The notes under the pieces were generated by a model. It was not told the origin of the DNA and searched no databases. It worked only from the letters and a program-made list of their open reading frames with translations. A DNA stretch of 64,000 nucleotides from positions 97,069,930 through 97,133,929 of the forward strand of contig OY282560.1 of NCBI GenBank assembly GCA_958295665.1, read 5' to 3'. The position numbers and the translations under genes were made by a program. The DNA comes from Tipula vernalis (taxonomy: Eukaryota > Arthropoda > Insecta > Diptera > Tipulidae). Shown here in pieces: positions 1 through 11,790 of this stretch (positions are counted from its first letter, which is position 1; every line of letters starts with the position of its first letter).

Positions 1-2270
1 TAAAAATTCCAAATTCTGAAAACAAAAATCGGATTTTATGAATTGGGAATCACAACTAACATTTTTAACATAGGTTGGGGCTTCTATCAAAATGTAAAAA
101 CCTTATAAAATTTCAAATTCTCCAAATTGCGTGTCTTAAAAATTTCGAATTCTGAAAACAAAAATCGGATTTTATGAATTGGGAATCACAACTAGAAGTT
201 TTGACGTAGATCGAAATTTCTACGAAAATTTAAAATTTTATAAAATTTCGAATTTTCCAAATTCCATATGTTTAAAAAAAAATCGAATTCTGAAAATAAA
301 CATTGGATATTATAAATTGGGAATTACAACTAGGATTTTTGTCGTAGGTTGGAGCTTCTACCAAAAGGTAAAAACCTTATAAAATCTCGAATTTTCCAAA
401 TTGCCTGTTTTAAAAATTCCAAATTGTGAAAACAAAAATCGGTTTTTATGAATTGGGAATTACAACTAGAAGTTTTGACGAAGATTGAAATTTCTACGAA
501 AATTTAAAATTTTATAAAATTCCGATTTTTCCAATTTCCGTATGTTTTCAAAAATATCGAATTCTGAAAATAAAAATTGGATTTTATGACTTGGAAATAC
601 AACTATTATTTTTGACGTAGGTTGGAGCTTCTACCAATATGTAAAAACTTTGTAAAATTTTGAATTTTCTAAATTCCGTATGTTTTGAAAATTCCAAATT
701 CTGAAAACAAAAATCAGTTTTTATAAATTGGGAATTACTACTAGAAGTTTTGACCTAAATTGAAATTTCTACGAAAATTTAAAATTCTATAAAATTCCGA
801 ATTCTGAAAATAAAAATCGGATATTATGAATTGGGAATTACAACCAGCATTTTTGACGTAGGTTGGAGCTTCTACCAAAATGTAAAAACCTTATAAAATT
901 TCAAATTTTCCAAAGTGCATATGTTTTAAAAATTCCAAATTCTGAAAACAAAAATCTGATTTTATGAATTGGGAATTACAACTAACATTTTTAACGTAGG
1001 TTGGGGCTTCTACCAAAAGGTAAAAACCTTATTAAATTTCGAATTTTCCAAATTCCGTAAGTTTTAAAAATTCCAAATTCTGAAAAAAAAATCTGATTTT
1101 ATGAATTGGGAATCACAACTAGAAGTTTTGACGTAGATCGAAATTTCTACGAAAATTTAAAATTTTATAAAATTTCGAATTTTCCAAATTCCATATGTTT
1201 TAAAAAAAATCGAATTCTGAAAATAAACATTGGATATTATGTATTGGGAATTACAACTAGCATTTTTGACGTAGGTTGGAGCTTCTACCAAAATGTAAAA
1301 ACCTTATAAAATTTCGAATTTTCCAAAGTGCGTATGTTTTAAAAATTCCAAATTCTGAAAACAAAAATCGGATTTTATGAATTTGAAATTACAACTACAA
1401 GTTTTGACGTAGACCGAAATTTCTACGAAAATTTAAAATTTGATAAAATTTCGAATTTTCCAAATTCCGTATGTTATAAATATTTCGAATTCTAAAAATA
1501 AAAATCGGATATTATGGATTGAGAATTACAACTAGCATTTTTGACGTAGGTTAGAGCTTCTAGCAAAATGTGAAAACCTTATAGAATTTCGAATTTTCCA
1601 AATTGCGTATGTTTTAAAAATTCCAAATTCTGAAAACAATAATCAAATTTTATGAATTGGGAATTAAAACTACAAGTTTTGACGTAGATCGAAATTTCTA
1701 CGAAAATTTAAAATTTGATAAAATTTCGAATTTTCCAAATTCCGTATGTTTTAAAAAATTTCGAATTATGAATATAAAAACCGAATATTATGAATTCTGA
1801 ATTACAACTGGCACTTTTGACGTAGGTTGGAGTTTCTACCAAAATGTAAAAACCTTATAAAATTTCGAATTCTCCAAATTGCGTATGTTTTAAATATTTC
1901 GAATTCTGAAAACAAAAATCGGATTTTATGAATTAGGAATCACAAGTGGTTGGAAGATTGGAATTTCGACCAAAACTTTAAAATTTCTTATTAAATTTAA
2001 TTTTTACAATTGACGCTGTTTTGAGAAATTTCGAATTGTGAAAACAAAAATCGAATTTTATGAATTCGGAATTACAACTAGCATTTTCACATAGGTCGGA
2101 AAAATGTAAAAATTTCTGTTTCAGCTGGTATTTTTGAGGCTGGTTGAAGTTTCTACCAAAATGCAAAAATTTTATTAAATGTCGATTTTTTTCAGCTAGT
2201 GCTGTGTTTTAGAAAATTTTGAATTCTGAAAACAAAAATCGTGTTTTATAAATTGGGAATGACAACTAAT
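1..2270. repeat. ~136-bp satellite array with alternating A/B subunits
   Basis: About 16 tandem units of 136-138 bp, recognised by a recurring 'AATTGGGAAT(T/C)ACAACTA' block at 41, 177, 314, 451, 589, 724, 828, 967, 1103, 1240, 1379, 1516, 1653 and 1790. Two subtypes alternate: B has 'GACGTAGGTTGGAGCTTCTA' and A has 'GACGTAGATCGAAATTTCTA' at the same place, so the effective repeat is a ~272-bp dimer. A ~33-bp deletion shortens the unit between 724 and 828, and the units at 828 and 967 are both B type. The 41-967 stretch resembles 967 onward at about 926-bp spacing. The last units, from about 1930, are increasingly degenerate and fade out near 2270. The array continues beyond the left edge. 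No protein is implied. Confidence 0.92.
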
Positions 2271-3637
2271 TCAGGATTTAGGTTTAGGATAAAAATTTCA
2301 AATTTCAAATAAATAAAGTTCCTTAATTTTAGAAAATGACAAAATTGTTTATTTGAAACTTAGAATTATAAGAATTAGAGCAACTAAATTTCAATTTCAG
2401 ATAATTGGAAAATGTCACCTGTTACAAAAGAGAAATTTGATTTTGTTGAGTTTTGATAGTAAAATTTCTTAACTTAAGAATTTCACCTATACGAAATTGC
2501 AGTTTATTAAAACTTTCTTAAATAATTTTCGAATTAGGAATTTATACGATTCGACTAAGGTTAATTTCCAAAGAGCCGGTGTACGAATTATTTGTAAATG
2601 CCATTTCTTATGAATCATAATGCTAATTTGACTCATCTCATGACCAAAACAAAAAATTTCCCACCCATCAAAATTCCAATGCACGCATGACATTTAAACA
2701 TGTTGTAACCTACTTTGACATGAGCGCGCGCACTTGAAATTCACACGCTGCACTGTAAAGTCAACATTAATTATAAATTTTTTTTATTTTAAAATTAATT
2801 AACGTTTTTTTTTTTTTTTGTTAACCTCGTATGACAGTAAATTAATCAAAATAAGATTATGAAATCTGAGCAACACACATACACATTTGAGTACAGCGCG
2901 CAAGTTGTTTCTACAAAAAAAAAACCGATATTTAAATTTCTTGTTTGTTTCTTTACGTATAAATTGACAAGAAATGCAAATTTTGTAATTTTTTTATTTT
3001 TTTATTTTAATATATTTTCAAGATTATGAAATCGCATAATGATTTTTAAAGTGTTTTATGTCGAATTTGATTATAATGATCACAACAACAACAACAACTA
3101 CCCGATCGTAAACTTTGTTTTATGTGTGATGCAATTATGCGCGCGCGATTTTTTCTTTTTGTTTCTTACTTTGATTAATGCTGTGTGTAAACAAGTGATA
3201 TTTTAACGAATTATCTATATACACAAAATACACAGGATGTGTTAATTTTAATTTAATATGTGGAAAACTGTCAAATTCGATGCTTGTCAATGTTTAAATT
3301 TTATTACAACAGCACGAATTATAGTTAAGAATATTTTTATTTGGTTTGGTGCGAGTGCGCGCGTGAAGAATTTAATTAGGAACACAATACATTGTGTTTG
3401 GATGTTTGTGTAGAGTTCAGCCGTTTCTAGAATTTTAATTGTTTGTATTGTCACAAGAAAAATAGATTTTTATAGCGTTTTATTTTTAATGACTTAGTTA
3501 ACACAACAGCGGCAAAAAAACATAACATTTTTTTTTGTTTTGATTTGGTTTTATTGTGTTTGAAACTTTCTTTTAAATGCCAATCAAATTTCAAAATTAC
3601 ATAAAATATTAAATGAATTTTTTTTCTTTATTTCCAG
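2271..3637 (+). other. AT-rich intronic sequence upstream of the long exon
   Basis: No convincing ORF or transposon is visible here. The stretch has poly-T and poly-A runs, a short ACA repeat near 3084, and scattered GCGCGC patches near 2724, 2896, 3139 and 3357. It ends in a pyrimidine-rich tract and a CAG splice acceptor at 3635-3637. I read it as the 3' part of an intron whose 5' part contains the 136-bp satellite. Confidence 0.6.
3620..3637 (+). promoter_or_regulatory. 3' splice acceptor of the long exon (phase 1)
   Basis: A T-rich tract runs directly into TTTCCAG, the AG being 3636-3637. The open frame that continues to 5253 has a codon boundary at 3637, so the exon begins with the last two bases of a codon (AT), which makes the intron phase 1. 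The reading frame upstream of the AG has no coding character beyond a run of Phe codons, which supports placing the exon edge here rather than an initiator at the ATG at 3613. Confidence 0.75.
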
Positions 3638-5253
3638 ATGATCCATACTATTGTGGTTTAAGAGCTCGTGTTCCAAATTTTGTTCAAAAATCAAAGACCT
3701 CCAGTAAAGACACAAAAAATGATACGGTCGCTTCAAAACGTATGTCTGTGTCACATTTACAGCACCCAGCCTCGTTCCCATCAATGCAACAAATTCACCA
3801 TCAACAAGTACATCCGCACCAGCAGCTAATGGCGGCCCATCAACATCATCAGCAGCAAATGATGTGGCACGCCCGAAGTTTTGAGAGTGGAATAGGTATT
3901 TATAATAGTCACTTGCATTATTTACTCGAACCACAATTCTCACCATACTATTGTGGTTCGAGTCTGTACGGTGTAAATAGTCGTAGTAATAGTAAGCATG
4001 ATATTGCTGCTGTTGGTGGTGGTGGCGGCGTGTTCGGTGAGAATGTAGATGAGGGCACACTAGACGAGTGGCCCGACGATAATAGTTTAATGTTAGGAAA
4101 AAGATTAAAACGTAAACATGCATCCTCATCTAATTTGGTTACGGTCGACATTGATCATCATAAAAATATTTTAACGCCGCACAAATTAAATCATTCAAAT
4201 TCATTTAGTTGTTTGTCGGCAACGACAGCTTCATCAGCCCATCTTCCACCACCATCCTCTTATTATTATCCTCCGCCATTGCCGCCTAATATTCCGTTAT
4301 ATCAACCGCACATACCATCATGTTCCGGAATATATTATCCGCCTGTACCACCACCTCCACCACCACCACCACCACCTGGTTATGGAATGCTTTTACCACC
4401 CACAACAAAGTGGCACAGTGAAAATAATTTATTTATTGAGAGAAACATGCAACGCAACTACGAACCGGTTAGTTCCGAAGAGTTTTCGGCCGATTCGATC
4501 GATCGTGATCTTACCGGAAAAAGTTTTCAAAATCCGATATTTACCAACTTTTTGCGCAACCGTTTCAACGTTACAAACCTATCGATGCGAAATTTACCAA
4601 CAACCGCCACCAGCAGCAAACAATCGATATACACGTTCGATAATAGTGCCCACAGTGAGGACAGTATAAATTACCAGCAAGACTGCAACAATAATATTTA
4701 CATAAAGAAAACGGTTTCGATACCTAAAACGCGTAAAACTTCATTCAAAACCATTCGCAAACCAACCGATTTCACATTGGCCAAACCACAAAAATCAGTC
4801 TCAAGCGATAGTTTTTTTCTCGAAACAGTAGCGGCGATAGACGATTTTGATTTAGTACCCGAAACAATAAATAGTAAAAAATTTCATTCCGATAAAACTC
4901 AAATCGATCAAATTTATTATGAGAATGCAAAATCAAAAATTGATGAACACTTAGATAATCTCGTTAAGCTGGAAGGTGAAAATACAAATACAGATGCATT
5001 AACGTCACAATCGAGTGTACCACAAATTTCAATTAAAAATCGTATTATTGACTATGAGACGGCTATATCGGCGCCCAAATCACTAGTGGTCGAAAATGTT
5101 GAGAAAATTAATTCAAAATCGGTAAATTTTGTGAAGCCACCAAAAATTAAAACAACAACAATGCAAAAATTTGATGAGGCACGACGCAAATTTAAAAATT
5201 CATTTTCACTAAAGAAAACGACGACGACAGATAAAAAAGATGCTATGCCATAA
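3638..5253 (+). CDS. Long 3'-terminal coding exon of an unidentified host gene (His/Gln- and Pro-rich tail)
   Basis: Open for 537 residues after a split first codon, with a TAA stop at 5251-5253. Seen in order: a short N-terminal block containing DDPYYCGLRARVPNF; a basic/Ser segment; a His/Gln-rich run (about 3781-3862); an acidic patch around EGTLDEWPDD and a basic run KRLKRKH (about 4040-4120); a Tyr/Pro segment ending in ten consecutive prolines (about 4255-4400); a Ser/Asn/Lys-rich disordered stretch; and a Lys-rich end with FDEARRKFKNSFSLKK. No signal peptide, membrane segment or enzyme domain is visible. The poly-Pro tract could bind SH3, EVH1 or profilin-type partners, which is inference. 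The start is a splice acceptor, so upstream exons lie outside the window. A good phase-1 donor lies inside at 3895/3896, so this is probably a composite terminal exon. I do not recognise the gene. Confidence 0.85.
3891..3900 (+). promoter_or_regulatory. Internal 5' splice donor, phase 1
   Basis: AATAG|GTATTT, with the exon ending at 3895 and the intron starting at 3896. It cuts after the first base of a codon, which matches the acceptor at 28997 that needs one base to complete a codon (G+AT = Asp). Using it would give 85 full codons from the long exon, a split Asp codon and 35 codons from the exon at 28998. A second phase-compatible donor candidate is GAAG|GTGAAA at 4975/4976. The call is from consensus and phase only. 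Confidence 0.55.
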
Positions 5254-5870
5254 ACACTGTGCCACTTTTGGGTGTGGATATGCGTTTGTTTGTCCTATAT
5301 ATAAATTATTTATGTAAAAATGTTGTGTGGATTATTTTGTTACTTTATTAATATACTTACTGTACATAAACGGAGGACATGAGACATATACATAAATACT
5401 TACACATTTTAATTTTTTTTTTATATATAGATACAGGTTGATTTGTAAAATAGCGCGAGTTGTTTTGAAAAAAAGCAAAATTATTTAGGAAATTCTAGTC
5501 AAATTTTGAATACCGATACATAAATTATGCGTACATTAGATAAATATACAAACATATAATATCATATAAATTACCTTTAAGCTGTTCCAGTGATCCAAAG
5601 GCCGGTTTACCCAATCCATTATGTAGCTGTTAAGGCGAAAGTCCCAATCTATAGGTACAGTATATTTATATGATTTATTTATCTCGACCATAATATTGAA
5701 AGAAAACGAGACAAACAAAATCTATAACAAAATCAGTGAGATTTATCCTGAACAGGTCCTAAATACTAACTCAACACAAATAACTCCTCCATCCAAAAAT
5801 ATCGTTTTAACAAATTTGATACCAAACCATACCGATATAAAATAAAATTAGTGATTCTTGGCAAATGTTA
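5254..5870 (+). other. Probable 3' UTR of the long-exon isoform
   Basis: Non-coding AT-rich sequence directly after the stop. The first canonical AATAAA is at about 5841-5846, which would put a poly(A) site near 5860-5870. There are no coding-like ORFs: the small antisense frame at 5536-5718 has no recognisable content. Confidence 0.45.
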
Positions 5871-6059
5871 GGTTAGCTTACTCATTCTTGCGTGGAACTC
5901 TTTGCAGAGGAGAGTGACTAATAGAAAACTGAACCGACTTTGACTGCTGACAATCGGCATAGAGCTAAACTTGAAAAGAAATGTTTAATTTGAATTGAAA
6001 TTGAAAAGGCTACATGACCGTTGCGCTTCAAACCTTAACAAATATAACCGATGTTTTTA
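5871..6059. other. Unassigned spacer between probable 3' UTR and the degenerate repeat domain
   Basis: About 190 bp of higher-complexity sequence than its right-hand neighbour. I see no ORF, repeat or transposon signature in it. Confidence 0.3.
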
Positions 6060-6890
6060 TACATCTGGGCTCTAAAATTATACAAATCACGAATAATATC
6101 GAAATATTTCGAGGGTCTCGAATAATTCCAAACAACCTTTAAAAATCTAGAAAAACCTAGAATAATCATAAATCCCAGAAAAATCAGAATAATGTCAAAT
6201 ATTTTAATCACCATACTCCACTAATCTAAAAATATTGTTAAAACCACAAACATTTTCGAATAATTTCGGAAACCTCCAAAAATTTCGAGTTTTCTCGAAT
6301 AATCCTCAACATTCGAATAATCTCAAATAATTTCGAAAATATCGCAAAATTCAGACTAACATCAGCAAACTTTCGAAAATTCTCAAAAATTTTCGAATAC
6401 TTTCGAATATACATACTCTTGAAATTTTCGAACATGCCCGAATAATTCCGGACAATCAAATAATCTTCAATCATCTCGAAAAATCTCGAAAATGTTGACT
6501 AATCCCTTAAATTTGCAAATATGCACAAAAGTCTCGAAAAGCCAACCAAATCTCGAAGAGACTGGAAAATCTCGAAAAACTTCTAAATATTCCAGATATC
6601 TCGAAATATTCAATAATCTTCAATAATCTCAAAAAATCAAATATAAAAGAATATTTCAGAACATTTTAATTAATCTTATCGAATAATTTCGATTAATTTT
6701 GGAAACTTCCGAAAATTCGAAATATTTTCAATAGCTTCAAACGAACGATCATCGAAAATCTTACAAAACCTTTATATTTTTGAATAATCTCGCATAGTTT
6801 TGACTAAAATCGAATTTTTTTTTGAAATCTCTTGAAATATTCGGTAATTTCGAAATATGGTCAAAAATATCGAATAATATCTGAAAATTT
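6060..6890. repeat. Degenerate TCTCGAAAA-type short-motif repeat domain (left part)
   Basis: Dense recurrence of TCTCGAAAA, TCGAATAAT and TTTCGAAA motifs at irregular spacing, often about 10-12 bp (for example around 6476-6500). All six frames are interrupted apart from short chance ORFs of 60-85 codons rich in Phe, Ile, Arg and Glu, which are by-products of the motif. This looks like an old, diverged simple satellite. Confidence 0.7.
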
Positions 6891-7510
6891 CGACGGCAAG
6901 CAACTCAAAGCTTTTAGAAAAATCCATTAAATATTGAAATATTTCGAATAATTTCGAAAATCGTTTAATCTTCAAAACTCTCAAAAAATCTCGAAAATAT
7001 CCAATAAAACCTTCAAAAATCAAAAATCCTATATAACAACCAGAATAATTCCGAATATCTCAAATAATCTGTAACATCATGTCTATAAACACTCTTCTCA
7101 CTAACCGCCACTCAACGCCGTACAAAACTAGACCAATCTCGAGAATTTTCAGAAAATCTCGAATATGTTCAATTAATCTCGAAAACTCTCGAAAATATTT
7201 GACTATTCATTCTTAAACTCGATAGATGGCTCTAAAACTCGAATGGAACTTCAAATATTCGCAACCGGCCATTTTTGAAAATTACGAAGATGGTCGAATA
7301 AGCTCTACAGCTTCTATATTTTTAAAAATCTGAAACATCTCGTATTGGCTTAAAAACAATTTCAAAACATTACAAATAATGTCTCCGACTAGACCAATGT
7401 ATGAGTGTCATCTCGAGTAAGATTCGGTACGTACAAATCACGAAAATTTCGAATTACATCGATTAAATAGGCAAAGTTCGAAAATTTTTGAATATTATCG
7501 AATAATTCCG

Positions 7511-8910
7511 AAAATCTCCAATAATTCCAAAAACCCGAATAATTTCGAATATTTTGAATGAATATGAAAAACTCGAGTAATCTCTAAAATCTTGATAAAA
7601 CTTCGAATATTTTCGAGTAATCTCCCAAAATTTGAACTAGTATTCGGTAATCTCGAAATAATCCCGAAAATGTCCAATAAAATCTTATAATTTTAACAGC
7701 AAGCAACTCAACGCTTTGCAAGACAACAACCATATAAGACTTGATTAGTCTTTCGAAAACTCGATTAAGAATAATTTCGAGTAAAAATTAAATCTTCAAT
7801 ATTGTCAAAAAATTTCAAAAACTTCCGAATAAAAACCAAAATAATTCTGATTATACCAAATCCAATGAATCTCGAAAATCTTCAGAAAACATTGGATATA
7901 TTCGATTACTCTGGAAAACTGTAAAATCAGGTAATTCCCGAATAACAGCCGATAAACGAGTAATTTCGAACAATTTTGAAAATCTCGCAAAATTTTGATT
8001 ATTTAACGTCAAAATATTTTTCGTAAATCTCCTATAATATTCAGTAATCTCGAAATAATACCAAATAACCTGAGAACCTGTAGTATACCAGGTTTCCATG
8101 ATAGAGTTAACCTAGGTTAACTCTGGTTTATATGCATGGAAACGCAAATTAGGGTAGAGTTTCGTTAAACCCAAATAAACTTAACGAAACAAGTGTGGTT
8201 GGGTTATATTGTAAATGTCAATTATTTTTAAATTTTTTTAATGCGTAATTTAGTTAACATTAATCCATTACAGCAAAATTTTATCTCGCCGGTATTGAAA
8301 TGATGATGAATGTAAGATTTTATTTTCAATTTTTAAAGAAAAGCAAATTGTTCATGGAAACGATAAGGGTTAACGTCAACGTATTTTTAACTCAGCGAAA
8401 CCGAAACCTTAATTAACTCGGTTCATGGAAACTTGGTACTAGTCTCTAATAATTTCGATAACAAGCAACTCAACACGATTTAAAACTCAATTAATGGCTC
8501 TAGAAAAATCTGAAATAATTTTGAATAATCTCGAGAGTGTATTCTCGCAAATAACTCCAAAATAATCCCGAATATTATTCGATATTCTTGATAAATTTGG
8601 AACATCTCAAGTGACCTAAACATTTTCACATAAGTATCTTGGTATAAGTACAAACGTCGGAAATTTCGAATTTCTTAAATTACATTTTCGAATACTCTCG
8701 CAAAACTGGACTAACATCGAAAAATTCTAAAATCTAAAATAATATTCGGTTATTTCGAAACAATCCATAGACTCAAGCCTCAAGAAAATTCTAGAAAATA
8801 TCACAATATTTAGAGTAATTTCATACTATCGACTAATTTTCAAAATCTCTTAAATAATTCCGAAATATCGAATAACTTCAAAAATCTAGAAACAGCTCTA
8901 AATAAGCTCC
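7511..8910. repeat. 1.4-kb internal tandem duplication, first copy
   Basis: AAAATCTCCAATAATTCC at 7511 recurs at 8911 and the sequences then run in parallel through the MITE to CAACACGATTTAAAACTC (about 8471 and 9773). The offset drops from 1400 to 1302 because about 100 bp are missing from the second copy just left of the MITE. Copy B of the larger duplication has only a single version (about 14840-15810). Confidence 0.85.
8086..8438. mobile_element. MITE-like element, copy 1 (~353 bp)
   Basis: Begins TACCAGGTTTCCATGATAGA and ends in CGGTTCATGGAAACTTGGTA, whose reverse complement begins TACCAAGTTTCCATGAACCG, so the ends are imperfect terminal inverted repeats sharing GTTTCCATG. The interior has no ORF and a different composition from the TCTCGAAAA-type surroundings, with GTTAAC and GGTTAAC motifs near both ends. 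Possible TA or CTA target duplications sit at the edges, but the superfamily is not determined. The related segment in copy B (near 15291-15316) lacks it. Confidence 0.75.
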
Positions 8911-10212
8911 AAAATCTCCAATAATTCCTAAAACCCGAATAATTTCGAATATTTTGAATGAATATGAAAAACTCGAGTAATCTCTAAAGTTTTGATAAAA
9001 CCACGAATATTTTCGAGTAATCTCCAAAAATTTAGGCTAGTATTCGGTAATCTCGAAATAATCCCGAAAATGTCCAATAAAATCTTATAATTTTAACTGC
9101 AACCAACTCAACGCTTTGCAAGACAACAACCATAAACAACTTGATTAGTCTCTCGAAAACTCGATTAAGAATAATTTTGAGTAAAAATTAAATCTTCAAT
9201 ATTGTCAAAAAATCTCAAAAACTTCCAAATAAAAACCAAAATAATTCTGATTATACAAAATTAAATTAATCTTGAAAATCTTCAGAAAACATTGGATATA
9301 TTCGATTACTCTGGAAAACTCTAAAATCTGGTATTTCCCAGATAACAGCCAGTAATCTATCTAATACCAAATAACCTGAGAACCTATACCATGTTTCCAT
9401 GATAGAGTTAACCTAGATTCACTCAGGTTTATATGCATGGAAACGCAATTGAGGGTAGAGTTTCGTTAAACCCAAATAAACTCAACGAAACAAGTGTGGC
9501 TGGGTTAGATTCTAAATGTCAATTATTTTTAAATTTTTGTTAATGCGTAATTTAGTTAACATTCATCCATTACAGCAAAATTTTGTCTCGCGGGCATTGG
9601 AATGACGACGAATGTAAGATTTTATTTTCAATTTTTAAAGAAAAGCAAATTGTTCATGGAAACGATAAGGGTTAACGTCGCCGTATTTTTAACTCAACGA
9701 AACCGAAACCTTAATTAACTCGGTTCATGGAAACATGGTACTAGTCTCTAATAATTTCCATAACAAGTAACTCAACACGATTTAAAACTCAATTAATGGC
9801 TCTAGAAAAATCTGAAATAATTTTGAATAATCTCGAGAGTGTATTCTCGCAAATAACTCTGAAATAATCCCGAATATTATTCGGTATTCTTGAAAAATCT
9901 GGAACATATCAAGTGACCTAAACATTTTCACATAAGTATCTTGATGTAAGTATAAACGTCGAAAATTCCGAATTCCTTAAATTACATTTTCGAATACTCT
10001 CGCAAAACTGGACTAACATCGAAAAATTCTAAAATCTAAAATAATATTCGGTTATTTCGAAACAATCCATAGACGCAAGCCTCAACAAAATTCTAGAAAA
10101 TATCACAATATTTAGAATAATTTCATGACTAATTTTCAAAATCTCTTAAATAATTCCGAATAACTTCAAAAATCTAGAAACAGCTCTAAATAAGCTCAAA
10201 AATCATCGAATA
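8911..10212. repeat. 1.4-kb internal tandem duplication, second copy (~1.3 kb)
   Basis: Partner of 7511-8910, with the same internal order and a second MITE copy at the equivalent position. It is shortened by a ~100-bp deletion between about 9320 and 9385. Confidence 0.85.
9387..9740. mobile_element. MITE-like element, copy 2 (~354 bp)
   Basis: Nearly the same sequence and length as the copy at 8086. Its ends are cleaner: TACCATGTTTCCATGATAGA on the left and CGGTTCATGGAAACATGGTA on the right, with CTA directly outside both ends. It lies at the same site within the 1.4-kb duplication, so this is duplication by descent rather than an independent insertion. Confidence 0.75.
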
Positions 10213-10940
10213 ATTTCGAGATAAATTAAGAAACTGAATATCAAGCAAACCACGAAAAATCTCAAAAAATGTTGAATATTTTCAATGTTCTTGCGTAATA
10301 CCGAGAATCTCGAATAATCTCAGAAAGCCTCGAAAAATTAAAAATTTTATATTAAAACCAAAATAATTTCGAAATTCCCGAATATTCTGAATATTCTCGA
10401 AAACCTACAATAAACTAATAATCATGAATAATTTTGAAAATCTCGCAAAATATGAAATAACGTTTTTCCCAAAAATCTCGAATAATATTCAATACTCTCG
10501 AAATAATCGCAAATAACCTCGAAAATTTCAAATGACCTCTAAATCTACCAAATCCCAAAATCTCATAACATCAAAAATTCCATAAAAACCAAAATAATTT
10601 CGAATGTCTTGAATTATCTGCAACATCAAACATCTAAACGCTCCTCACAACAAGCACCACCCATTGCCATAGAAAGCTAGGCTTATCTCGGAAATCTTCA
10701 GAAACCCTAGAATATATTTGGTTAATCTGGAAAAGTCGAAAATTCTAAATATTATTGAATAACATCCAACAAACGAGTAATCTCGAATATTTTCGAAAAT
10801 CTCGCAAATTCTAGACGAATTTCAAAACATTTTTCGAAAATATCGAATAATATTCAGTAATCTCGAAATAATCCCAAAAAACGTTTCAAACACTCTCTAA
10901 TAATTAGGATGACAAACAAATCAACGGACATCTCGAATCA

Positions 10941-11790
10941 TCTCAAAATCTTGATAGAATCACGAATATTTTCGAACCATTTCGCAAAATTTGGACTAAG
11001 TTTTTTAACATCGAAGTTAGCGAAATGTTATTTTTGGAAAATTTTGAGATTACTTGAAATTACTTTGAAATATTATTCGAGATTTTAGAAATTTTCAAAT
11101 GATTTCGTACTAACGAATAGACACCTACTCAAAAATCTCGAAATATTCCAAATAATATCTCGAATTACCCAAATAAATAAGTGCTCTCTCTATAAGCTCC
11201 AAAAACCATCGAATAATTTTAAAAAATCTCAAATTCCGAAAAATATGATGAAGAAACTTAAAGTCAAACAAACCAAGAAAAATCTGAAAAATATTTGAAC
11301 AATTTGTATGTTCTGAATAAAATCCAAAGTAGCTAATTTCGAAACTCTTGAAAATTCTGAATATTCTCGAATAACCTGCAATAAACGAATAATCTCGATT
11401 AATTTCGAAAATCTAGACTAACTTTAAAATGTTTTCAATAATCTCGAAATAACTCCAAATAAATTCGAAAATTTCAAATAACCTCGAAATGTATAAAGTA
11501 TCAAAAAATCCTGAAAACCTCCCATAGGTAATCTACTAAATAATTCCGAATAATCTCAAAAATCTAGAAAAATCAAAAATCCTGTAAAAACTAGAATCAA
11601 TCATCTCAAAATCTTGATAGAATAACGAATATTTTCGAACCATCTCGCAAAATTTGAACTAAGTTGTTGAACATCGAAGTTAGCGAAAAATTATTTTTGG
11701 AAAGTTTTCAGATTACTTGACATTACTTTGAAATTTTATTCGAGATTTTAGAAATTTTCTAAATTTCTAGAAAATATTGCGAATGATTTC
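10941..11790. repeat. ~663-bp internal tandem duplication in copy A
   Basis: The block TCTCAAAATCTTGATAGAAT followed by the 'TTATTTTTGGAAA' stretch appears at 10941 and again at 11604 (about 150-190 bp of clear similarity). In copy B it occurs once, near 16335. This is a second duplication private to copy A. Confidence 0.7.

Noticed and set aside
3613..3637. ATG at 3613 as the translation start of the long ORF
   Set aside because: The first eight codons are the pyrimidine-rich acceptor tract (mostly Phe), and CAG at 3635-3637 is a good 3' splice site in a phase shared with the 28998 exon.
3584..4129. 181-codon antisense ORF opposite the long exon
   Set aside because: It is the mirror of the His/Gln- and Ser-rich coding strand, and its composition follows from that. 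The plus-strand frame has splice signals and the sustained coding pattern.
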